From the NCBI RefSeq assembly GCF_004339725.1, contig NZ_SMGK01000003.1, positions 317,380 to 381,379 on the forward strand: a stretch of 64,000 nt of DNA. The letters run 5' to 3'. The position numbers and the translations under genes were made by a program. The DNA comes from Acidipila rosea (GTDB taxonomy: Bacteria; Acidobacteriota; Terriglobia; Terriglobales; Acidobacteriaceae). How positions within the stretch are numbered: the first letter of the stretch is position 1; each line of letters begins with the position of its first letter. Below, piece by piece: positions 26,311-33,825 of the stretch. The notes beneath the pieces are model-generated. The model searched no databases. It was not told the DNA's origin and saw only the letters and a list, made by a program, of their open reading frames with translations.

Positions 26311-26481
26311 TTATTCCTCGTCCGGCTCGTTGGCGACTCTCCAGGGACAATGCCTGCAGCCCGACCCGCAGCAGTAGCCTCGCTTGAGGTGATACGCCTC
26401 GGTAAAGACGAGATACGGGCCATCCATGTAGTAGTCCTCGCCTTCGCGTGCAGGCTGTTCAGGCTGTAGGTTGTTGGCCAT
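26311..26481 (-). CDS. DUF5522-like small Cys-rich protein, 56 aa
   Basis: Short protein with the family core VFTEAYHLKRGYCCGSGCRH followed by CPW; the CC-x3-C-x2-C arrangement with a nearby His suggests metal binding. The start at 26481 is chosen over 26508 because the former gives the conserved acidic N-terminus right away; both lie inside the end of lhr. It overlaps lhr by 23 bp on the same strand, so it is translated from the lhr transcript. Function unknown. Confidence 0.8.
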   Translation of the reverse strand: MANNLQPEQPAREGEDYYMDGPYLVFTEAYHLKRGYCCGSGCRHCPWRVANEPDEE

Positions 26482-29400
26482 ACATCGATTGTTGCAGAGC
26501 AGGCCCAAAGCCCGGAGAGGTAGCAGCTGCGCTGCTTTGATCCGGCTTCAATTCCCCGCCCAGGGCGACTGTTTTTCCGGGCACGGACGCAACGCGCTCG
26601 CCTGCGATCAGAATGCCGATCAGGTTCAGCGGATCGGCTGCGGCTACCGTCACAGCAGGCTGCGGACTGCGCGTGCGGGAGGCCCGCAGCGATTCGACGG
26701 CGTCAGGGAGCGCAAACTGCTCTCCACTGAAACCGGAGATAAACCTGCCTCCGCGGACCTCGCCACGCGCCTCCAGTCGCCGCAATACAGGCAACAGCTC
26801 ACGCCAGCGAGGTACAGAGGTTTCGCGTTCCATCAGGTCGCGGAGGACAACGCCATATCGCTTGAGCAGCATGCGGCAGGCAGACTCTATCTGCGCGTCA
26901 TGCGCTTGCGCGCTGTCGGGTGCAGCGCCTGTGGGAAACTCCTGTGCACGCAAGAGAGCCCAGCGTCCGCTCGCATTTCGTCGTCGCGCGTGGGGCTTGA
27001 TCGTTGATGGTGTTGCATAGGCGCTCCTGCGGCGCGGATCGATCAGTATCCGCAGGCTATCGAAGCCATCGGCAGTCACCAGGCCCGCTGCAACCAGCTC
27101 CCACATGGCGCGATCTACCTCGGCCTGCGGAGCATGAAGCACCCGCATCAGATCACCTGCGAACATCGCCCCATTGCGGTCAAGGGTGGCGCGAGCTCTG
27201 AGCGCAAGCTCGCTGAGGCTGGCCTGAAGATTGGTTTCTGGAATTTGTCGCAGCGACAGGCACAAATCCATCCATAGCGCCTCTTCCCGCAAGAAAAAGG
27301 TTACCGGCGCCATGCTTGTTGGAACTACGCGACGCGGCCCACCTGACTCAATCGATGCGAAGGCGGGATGCGGCGAGATGCGACCCCAGCCAACGGTACC
27401 GTTCAAGCAGAGGGTGTCCAGCCAATGCGGATCGTAGCCAGCGACCCGTTGCGGCAGCAAAGATCGTTCCCACTCGATCGCCGGAGCCTCGAAGCCCTCT
27501 AACCCGCGCAGTGCTTCGACCAACCCTTCCATGCCGGAGAGCTGGTGGCGCGCACTTACATGCTGCCAGTCGAGCAACCAGCGGAGATAGACGGAAGGCG
27601 TGACTGGCTCGACCTGTTTGCGCAATGCGCTGAGCGTGCGCTTGTGTATGCGTTGCAGTATCCGCCGCTCGCACCACTCCGTGCTCACTGTTTCGTCAGC
27701 CTGCGATGGCGAAGTGTTTTCGAAGATGCCCCGCATCACGGCGCCGCTGACTTCGAGCCGCAGCATCTGCTTCCATATTTCACCCACCCCGACTCTGAGC
27801 CGTGCTGAGAGATCGCCACATGTTGTGGGGCCGAGAATACTCATCCACCCTTGTACCGCACGGCGCAGTGCATCCTCGGCGGATTCAGGCTTTGCTGCGA
27901 CCGGGGGCAACTCACGCGCAAAGCGCACTTGCGGATGCAGCAGCCGCAGAGTAGCGCACTGCTCCGCAGCTACGAAAAAATCGCTCTCGGCGGTAAATGC
28001 ACGGCAGGCACGCTGCTGCTGCTCAAGACGCGTGAAGAAGATCGGCCATTCGGCGATTGCCTCAGCAGGGACAATCACCAGCGTGCATAGCAAGTCGTGC
28101 AGTTCGTGCTCGTCGCGAAGGTCGGGCCGGATCGCTTCTCGAATCTCCTCGATTGCTTGCGGCGAGAGCCGTCCCGCCTCGCCCAGCAGATGGTCCGGCA
28201 CGGTACCGCGCATCGCAACCGCGCGGGCGCGGCGTTCCTCGAGCGGCGCATCGTCGAGAAAGGCATACGGATTCGCGTTAAGAATCTCATGGGCGAACTG
28301 GGACGGCGTCGTTGTGTCTACTGCAAGACAACGTATCGCACCTGTGCTCATACCTTGTAGCACCTGGATAAGCCCTTCCAGGTCCATCGCCTCGCCAAGT
28401 ACATCTTTCATGACCTCGCGGATGAGCGGGTGATCGGGAATCTCGATGTCGCCCTCAATATTTTCCTGGCAGGCGGCCGCTTGCGGAAAAACGCTGGCCA
28501 GCAGATCTTCCGACCGTGTGCGCTGCACCTGCGGCGCAACCTTCTTACCTTTCTGAAACCGCAGCAACTGCAGGCTGCGGCCAGCACTCCAACGGAAACG
28601 CGATTTGAAAATCGGCGATGGGAGCGAAGCCTGTTCGAGCAATTCCCTGACCGTCTGCTCCGTCAGAAAGTGGAACACGTCGCTCAGCGGAAAGCTATGC
28701 TGCTCGGCCAGAGAGATATTCAGGCCGTTGTCAGTCGCGGATGCCTGCAGCTCAAAGTTAAAGCCCCGACAGAAGCGCTTGCGCAGCGCCAGCCCCCATG
28801 CCTTGTTGATGCGTCCGCCGAAGGGTGCATGCAGAATCAGTTGCATCCCGCCGCCCTCATCGAAGAAGCGCTCCGCAACGACAGTCGTCAGCGAGGGCAC
28901 CGTGCCCAGCACTGCGCGCCCTGCTGCGACGTAACCGATCATCTGCAGTGCCGCCGTCTCCGTCACGCAACACTCGTCCATCAACCAGCGGGCCGTGTCG
29001 GCTACCTCCAGATTTGTCTGGCTGAGATAGCCGGGCACCACCGTTTGCGTATGGCTGGAGATCTCTGCTCGCAGCTCTGAAACGAAGCGCGAAAGTTCGA
29101 GGGTGCGCTGCGGCGCTTCGCCGGTCCAAAAGGGAACTGTCGGGGGTTGCCCGTGCGCATCCTCGACGATCACGCGGCCGGCGCTCTCAATGCGTTGGAT
29201 TCGCCAGCTCGTGTTGCCCAGCAGTACGATGTCGCCAGCCGAGGAGTCGACGGCAAAGTGTTCGTCGAGGGTTGCGATCTGTACGCCCTCGGGCTCAAGG
29301 ATCACCGGGAACATTGCCGTGTCCGGAATCGTGCCGCCATTGAGTACCGCAGCCATGCGTGCCCCCCGTCGGGCCTGCAGTCGGCCATGCACGCGGTCGC

Positions 29401-30889
29401 GCAGCAGATAAGCGCCGTAGCGTCCCCGACTGGACTCTATGCCTTCTGTGAGCAGGCATAGAACTTCATCGAACTCCTCGCGAGAAAGCGAATGGTAGGG
29501 CTGGGCCCGGCGCAGCATGTGGAACAATGCGTCTTCTTCCCAGGGCTCCGCTGCACAGGCCGCGACGATCTGCTGCATCAGAACGTCTAGGGGTTTCGAT
29601 GGAATCTCCAGCTTGTCGAGCACACCTGCTCGCATTGCGCGCAGCAGGGCGGCGTTTTCCATGAGGTCATCGCGCGTCGTTGCGAAGAAGCGTGCCTTGG
29701 GAATTGCGCCGCGCCAGTGTCCGGCGCGTCCTGCGCGTTGCATCGCCACGGCGATGGCACGGGGCGAGTTGATCTGGCAGACAAGATCGACACTCCCGAT
29801 ATCGATGCCTAACTCCAGTGAAGCGGTCGCCACCAGAAGCCGGATTTCCCCTGCTTTCAGCTTGCTTTCGGCCTCCAGCCGCAGCTTGCGCGAGAGGCTG
29901 CCATGGTGCGCCGCAACGTTCTCTGAGCCAAGGCGCTCACCCAGAGCAAACGCGAGCCGCTCCACCATGCGGCGAGTATTCACGAAGACCAGCGTCGAGC
30001 GATGTTCGAGGGCAAGCTCCGCGAGCCGCTCGTAGACGCTGTCCCACATCGCATTCGTTGCAACCGAGCTGAGCTCTCCAGATGGGATTTCAACTCCCAG
30101 ATCCATCACGCGCTGCTGCCCAACCTGTACGATCTCCACTTCCGATCGCCGCTCGCCGCCCAGGAACTCCGCAACGAGCTCAATCGGATTCTGAGTGGCC
30201 GAGAGCCCGATGCGTTGCGGAGCATCGCGACGTCCTGTCGCAAATGCGCCGGGGGAGAGGCGGTTCTCGCCACGCACCAGAGCGTCCAGTCTTTCGAGAG
30301 TCAGCGCGAGGTGAGCGCCGCGCTTATCATCGGCAACGGCGTGGATTTCATCGACGATGACCGTCCGGACATGCGCAAGATTGGCGCGGCTTTTCTCCGA
30401 GGTCAGCAGAATGTAGAGCGACTCCGGCGTAGTGACCAGGATATGCGGCGGTCTCTTGAGCATCATCCTGCGCTCGGCGGGGGATGTGTCGCCGGTGCGA
30501 ACAGCGGTGCGAATCTCCGGGCAGAGATAGCCGCGCTCCATCGCGAGTTGTTGAATCTCGCGCAGAGGCATTTCGAGATTTTTCTGTACATCGTTCGAGA
30601 GCGCCTTGAGCGGCGAGAGATAGATGATCTGCGTCTGTGCGGGCAGGCTGCCATCGATCGACTCCCGCAGCAGCCGGTCGATGGCTACCAGAAATGCAGC
30701 AAGCGTCTTACCCGAGCCGGTTGGGGCCGAGATAAGTACCGGCCTGCCCGCCACGATCTGTGGCCAGCCTTGCTCCTGTGGTTCGGTCGGCGTTCCAAAG
30801 CGTCGCACAAACCACTCCTGCACGACTGGATGGGCCCAGGCCAAAGTGTCTGGTGGTGATGCAGGCTCGAGCACGACGGGGGGCAGCAT
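26459..30889 (-). CDS. lhr: Lhr family ATP-dependent DNA/RNA helicase, 1476 aa
   Basis: Large SF2 helicase. N-terminal core: Q-motif region TPTEPQEQGWP, Walker A SAPTGSGKTLAAFL (about 52-65), motif Ib region ILVTTPESLYILLT, DEVH-type box VDEIHAVADDKRGAHLALTL, motif III IGLSATQNP, motif IV STLVFVNTRRMVERLA, VAAHHGSLSRKLR, motif V LLVATASLELGIDIGSVDLV and motif VI AMQRAGRAGH. The winged-helix and Lhr-core domains follow. Length matches the long Lhr form (E. coli about 1540 residues), which also has a C-terminal extension with tandem winged helices (here from about 860). Such proteins unwind DNA:RNA hybrids and act in DNA repair. It is divergent from kdsC. No ribosome binding site; TAGAAT lies 6 nt upstream of the ATG. 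Confidence 0.95.
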   Translation of the reverse strand: MLPPVVLEPASPPDTLAWAHPVVQEWFVRRFGTPTEPQEQGWPQIVAGRPVLISAPTGSGKTLAAFLVAIDRLLRESIDGSLPAQTQIIYLSPLKALSNDVQKNLEMPLREIQQLAMERGYLCPEIRTAVRTGDTSPAERRMMLKRPPHILVTTPESLYILLTSEKSRANLAHVRTVIVDEIHAVADDKRGAHLALTLERLDALVRGENRLSPGAFATGRRDAPQRIGLSATQNPIELVAEFLGGERRSEVEIVQVGQQRVMDLGVEIPSGELSSVATNAMWDSVYERLAELALEHRSTLVFVNTRRMVERLAFALGERLGSENVAAHHGSLSRKLRLEAESKLKAGEIRLLVATASLELGIDIGSVDLVCQINSPRAIAVAMQRAGRAGHWRGAIPKARFFATTRDDLMENAALLRAMRAGVLDKLEIPSKPLDVLMQQIVAACAAEPWEEDALFHMLRRAQPYHSLSREEFDEVLCLLTEGIESSRGRYGAYLLRDRVHGRLQARRGARMAAVLNGGTIPDTAMFPVILEPEGVQIATLDEHFAVDSSAGDIVLLGNTSWRIQRIESAGRVIVEDAHGQPPTVPFWTGEAPQRTLELSRFVSELRAEISSHTQTVVPGYLSQTNLEVADTARWLMDECCVTETAALQMIGYVAAGRAVLGTVPSLTTVVAERFFDEGGGMQLILHAPFGGRINKAWGLALRKRFCRGFNFELQASATDNGLNISLAEQHSFPLSDVFHFLTEQTVRELLEQASLPSPIFKSRFRWSAGRSLQLLRFQKGKKVAPQVQRTRSEDLLASVFPQAAACQENIEGDIEIPDHPLIREVMKDVLGEAMDLEGLIQVLQGMSTGAIRCLAVDTTTPSQFAHEILNANPYAFLDDAPLEERRARAVAMRGTVPDHLLGEAGRLSPQAIEEIREAIRPDLRDEHELHDLLCTLVIVPAEAIAEWPIFFTRLEQQQRACRAFTAESDFFVAAEQCATLRLLHPQVRFARELPPVAAKPESAEDALRRAVQGWMSILGPTTCGDLSARLRVGVGEIWKQMLRLEVSGAVMRGIFENTSPSQADETVSTEWCERRILQRIHKRTLSALRKQVEPVTPSVYLRWLLDWQHVSARHQLSGMEGLVEALRGLEGFEAPAIEWERSLLPQRVAGYDPHWLDTLCLNGTVGWGRISPHPAFASIESGGPRRVVPTSMAPVTFFLREEALWMDLCLSLRQIPETNLQASLSELALRARATLDRNGAMFAGDLMRVLHAPQAEVDRAMWELVAAGLVTADGFDSLRILIDPRRRSAYATPSTIKPHARRRNASGRWALLRAQEFPTGAAPDSAQAHDAQIESACRMLLKRYGVVLRDLMERETSVPRWRELLPVLRRLEARGEVRGGRFISGFSGEQFALPDAVESLRASRTRSPQPAVTVAAADPLNLIGILIAGERVASVPGKTVALGGELKPDQSSAAATSPGFGPALQQSMYGQQPTA

Positions 30890-30895
30890 GCCGTT

Positions 30896-30901
30896 ATTCT
30901 A
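30896..30901 (-). promoter_or_regulatory. Candidate leaderless -10 element of lhr
   Basis: TAGAAT on the minus strand, 6 nt before ATG 30889, with no Shine-Dalgarno. It shares the 66 bp divergent spacer with the kdsC element. Confidence 0.45.
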
Positions 30902-30942
30902 GCGCTGTTTTCGTTTCTTCTTCGCCTTCTGAAGCTCCACTT

Positions 30943-30948
30943 TACAAT
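30943..30948 (+). promoter_or_regulatory. Candidate leaderless -10 element of kdsC
   Basis: TACAAT 7 nt before ATG 30956; only TTGAGAT lies between, with no Shine-Dalgarno. The -35 region (TTCGCC at 30921) is weak. Confidence 0.45.
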
Positions 30949-30955
30949 TTGAGAT

Positions 30956-31618
30956 ATGACCAACCTTTCTGCAGAAGACCGCGCGCGGCGCATCAAGCTC
31001 ATTCTCTTCGACGTAGACGGAGTGCTGACAGACGGCGGCATCTGGATTTTCCCGACTTCCGCTGCCAGCCCCACAACCGCAGAACACGCGCAGCAGATGG
31101 AGGGCAAGGGAGGCTATGCCATTCACTCCGCCAACATGATCGAGGCCAAGGGATTCAGTGCACATGACGGAGCCGGTATTTCACTGGCCCGCATTGGCGG
31201 CATGAAGTGTGGTGTCATCACCAAGCGGATTTCCGAGACCGTCGCCCTTCGCGCCCGCGACCTGCGCCTTGAATATGTCTACATGGGGCAGTCATTCAAG
31301 ATGCAGGCGGTACGCGAGATCATGGCGAAGGAATCGCTTACGTTGGACGAGATCGCTTATGTAGGTGACGACGTTATCGACCTGCCAGTCATGCGCGAGT
31401 GTGGCTTTGCCGTCGCGGTGGCGAATGGCCGTCCGCAGGTGAAGTCTGCTGCTCACTGGGTTACGCCAAATGTCGGAGGGCATGGCGCGGGCCGCGATGT
31501 GGTTGACTTCATCCTCGCAGCTAAAGGAATCCTGGATGCATGCATAGAGAAATACATCGATGAGCGCAATCCTATTTCTCCGAGCATGGATATTGGCAAC
31601 GGCGGGAACCTGCAGTAG
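30956..31618 (+). CDS. kdsC: KdsC-like HAD phosphatase (3-deoxy-D-manno-octulosonate 8-phosphate phosphatase), 220 aa
   Basis: HAD-superfamily C0-type phosphatase, probably releasing KDO from KDO-8-phosphate for lipopolysaccharide core synthesis. Motif I is LILFDVDGVLTDGGIWI (nucleophile and acid-base Asp), motif II is GVITKRISE with Thr, and motif III/IV is IAYVGDDVIDLPVMRECGFA. KDO phosphatases carry exactly the DVDGVLTDG form, and the absence of a cap domain fits a tetrameric KdsC. It is slightly longer than E. coli KdsC because of an insertion after motif I (residues ~30-50, FPTSAASPTTAEHAQQMEGK). A nucleotidyl-sugar or phytase-like role cannot be excluded. Divergent from lhr. Confidence 0.8.
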   Translation: MTNLSAEDRARRIKLILFDVDGVLTDGGIWIFPTSAASPTTAEHAQQMEGKGGYAIHSANMIEAKGFSAHDGAGISLARIGGMKCGVITKRISETVALRARDLRLEYVYMGQSFKMQAVREIMAKESLTLDEIAYVGDDVIDLPVMRECGFAVAVANGRPQVKSAAHWVTPNVGGHGAGRDVVDFILAAKGILDACIEKYIDERNPISPSMDIGNGGNLQ

Positions 31619-31646
31619 CGGGACGTACACGAGATAGCGTCCTCTG

Positions 31647-31676
31647 CATATGGACTATCCCGGAATAGTCCATGTG
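31647..31676. promoter_or_regulatory. Near-perfect inverted repeat upstream of the GH127 gene
   Basis: ATGGACTAT (31650-31658) and ATAGTCCAT (31665-31673) are perfect complements around CCCGGA, and the pairing extends to CA..TG with one mismatch. There is no T run, so an operator or an mRNA hairpin is more likely than a terminator of kdsC. Confidence 0.45.
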
Positions 31677-31758
31677 GACGTTTCGCTCCGACCGCAGGTG
31701 TGAAATACCTGAAAGCAGGTGCGCTGAGGAGATGAACCCTCAGGCAAAAGGAGAGTCG

Positions 31759-33765
31759 GTGTTCCTGCATACAGGCCGTCGTGATTTTCTCAAACTTCTA
31801 GGGGCAGTCGCCATTACAGCCGCTGCTCCCGGTGAAGTCTATGCTTTGAGCGCCCGGGGAACCGCTGCAACTCCCGTGAAAAATCGCTCGCCGCTGGTAG
31901 CGAATTCGTTCTACGCGCTACCTCTTGGCGCGGTAAAACCGCAGGGCTGGCTTGCTCGGCAGCTCCGCATCCAGGCAAACGGCCTTAGCGGACATCTCGA
32001 CGAAACGTGGGCCGATGTGGGACCAAACAGCGGGTGGCTTGGGGGGACGGGCGAGAGCTGGGAACGCGGCCCCTATTTCCTCGACGGTCTCGTCCCGCTT
32101 GCTTATCAGCTCGATGATGCACGCCTCAAGGCGAAGGCTCAGAAATACATTGACTGGACGCTGAGCAGTCAGCAGGCCAGCGGTATGTTCGGCCCGCGGT
32201 CCAACGACGACTGGTGGCCGCGCATGGTCATGCTGAAAGTTCTCACGCAATATGAGGAAGCTACCGGCGATCCACGCGTTATCCCACTCATGAGCCGCTA
32301 CTTCAACTATCAGCTCGCTGCTCTGCCTACGCGACCACTTCGCGACTGGGGCAAGTTCCGATGGCAGGATGAAGTTCTCTCCGTGGTCTGGCTCTATAAC
32401 CGCACGGGCGATCCAAACCTGCTCAAACTGGCGCACCTGCTGCACGATCAGGGTTATGACTGGCAGGCGGAAATTGCCGACTTCCACTACAAGCAGCGCA
32501 TCACGCCGGAGTTTATCAAGCTCAACAGCGGCGGTGGGTTGAGCGACGTAGCTCTTGCAACCCACGGCGTCAACAATGGAATGGCCGTAAAGACCGGCCC
32601 AGTCTGGGCCATGTTTTCCGGGGCTGCGGCCGATCGTGATGCCGCAGCAGAAATGCTCAGAGTCCTCGATCGCTACCATGGTCTGCCCAATGGAATGTTC
32701 TCCTGTGACGAGCACTTAGCCGGGCTTAATCCCTCGCAGGGGTCGGAACTTTGTACGGTGGTGGAACTCATGTTCTCACTCGAGCAGTCGCTTGCCATTT
32801 CAGGCGATGCGCTGCTGGGGGATAGGCTGGAGAAGGTTGCATTCAACGCGCTGCCCGGGACTTTCACCGATGACATGTGGGCACACCAATATAATCAAGA
32901 GCCCAACCAGGTGGAGTGCAGCCTGCATCGTGAGCCGTGGACCACTGACGGTCCTGAGTCTAATCTCTTTGGTCTCGATCCGAACTTTGGCTGCTGCGCT
33001 GCAAACTTTCATCAGGGCTGGCCGAAGTTTGCGGCAACCCTCTGGATGGCGTCGCACGATGATGGGCTGGCGGCGGTAGCGTACGCCCCGTCCAGTGTTG
33101 AAGCAATGCTGGGAGAGACGCCGGTTCGCATCACGGAAACGACAGACTATCCTTTTCGCAATCGAGTGCAGATCAGCATCGATGCGGCACGTCCAACTGC
33201 GTTTCCATTGCGCCTGCGCATCCCTGCATGGTCTGAGGGCACCAGCATCAGGGTGAATGGCAAGAGCGTCACAGCGCAGGCTGGCAGCTTCACGAATATC
33301 GCGCGCACATGGAAAGCAGGCGATGAAGTTGAGATCGCCTTCGCCATGAAGCCCCGCGTGACCCGCTGGTTTCAGAACTCGGTGGCGATCGATCGTGGCT
33401 CGCTGGTGTTTTCTCTGCCGGTGAAAGAAGACTGGCTCAAGCTCCGCGATCGCGGGATGACAGCCGACTGGCAGGTGTACCCGGCCAGCGAATGGAACTA
33501 TGCCCTTAACGTCGATGAGAAGACAGCTCCCTCGCTCAACGTGGTAGAGACAGCCGTGGTCGAGTCGCCTTTTACTGTTGCCAATCCACCGGTCAAGCTA
33601 GAGGTGATGGGACGAAAACTGCCCTCATGGGTTGCGGAAGATGGTGTAGCGAAACCTGTGCCCGCTGGTCCCATCGCCAGTTCCGCAGCTGAGGATAAGC
33701 TGACACTGGTGCCCTACGCCGCAGCCAAGCTCCGCATCACAGCGTTTCCTCAACTCAAAACGTAG
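31759..33765 (+). CDS. GH127 (DUF1680) glycoside hydrolase, probable beta-L-arabinofuranosidase, Tat-exported
   Basis: Twin-arginine signal GRRDFLKLLGAVAITAAAPG near the N-terminus. The start is set at GTG 31759, since AAAGGAG lies 5 nt upstream; ATG 31732 has GAGGAG directly against it and is the alternative. The body is an (alpha/alpha)6 barrel with a beta-sandwich tail (CRIPAWSEG-type segment LRLRIPAWSEGTSIRVNGKS). GH127 zinc/cysteine-nucleophile residues appear as Glu in SELCTVVELMF, Cys in QVECSLH and the CC pair in DPNFGCCAANFHQGWPKF. Family members remove beta-L-arabinofuranose from plant glycans; some GH127/GH146 relatives have other substrates. It lies 141 bp downstream of kdsC and has its own regulatory dyad. 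Confidence 0.88.
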   Translation: MFLHTGRRDFLKLLGAVAITAAAPGEVYALSARGTAATPVKNRSPLVANSFYALPLGAVKPQGWLARQLRIQANGLSGHLDETWADVGPNSGWLGGTGESWERGPYFLDGLVPLAYQLDDARLKAKAQKYIDWTLSSQQASGMFGPRSNDDWWPRMVMLKVLTQYEEATGDPRVIPLMSRYFNYQLAALPTRPLRDWGKFRWQDEVLSVVWLYNRTGDPNLLKLAHLLHDQGYDWQAEIADFHYKQRITPEFIKLNSGGGLSDVALATHGVNNGMAVKTGPVWAMFSGAAADRDAAAEMLRVLDRYHGLPNGMFSCDEHLAGLNPSQGSELCTVVELMFSLEQSLAISGDALLGDRLEKVAFNALPGTFTDDMWAHQYNQEPNQVECSLHREPWTTDGPESNLFGLDPNFGCCAANFHQGWPKFAATLWMASHDDGLAAVAYAPSSVEAMLGETPVRITETTDYPFRNRVQISIDAARPTAFPLRLRIPAWSEGTSIRVNGKSVTAQAGSFTNIARTWKAGDEVEIAFAMKPRVTRWFQNSVAIDRGSLVFSLPVKEDWLKLRDRGMTADWQVYPASEWNYALNVDEKTAPSLNVVETAVVESPFTVANPPVKLEVMGRKLPSWVAEDGVAKPVPAGPIASSAAEDKLTLVPYAAAKLRITAFPQLKT

Positions 33766-33778
33766 AACCTTCGGCCCT

Positions 33779-33818
33779 GAACCTCACGCTTTCAGCTTGG
33801 GAAGAAAGCGTGAGGTTC
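33779..33818. terminator. Bidirectional hairpin between convergent GH127 and glgX
   Basis: Perfect 15 bp inverted repeat GAACCTCACGCTTTC / GAAAGCGTGAGGTTC with a 10 nt loop, located in the 60 bp between the two stops. It lacks a U tract on either strand, so efficiency is uncertain. Confidence 0.65.
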
Positions 33819-33825
33819 AGAGGCG

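Noticed and set aside
29517..30859. Several 85-285 codon plus-strand frames opposite lhr
   Set aside because: Low-complexity Arg/Ser/Ala shadows antisense to conserved helicase motifs.
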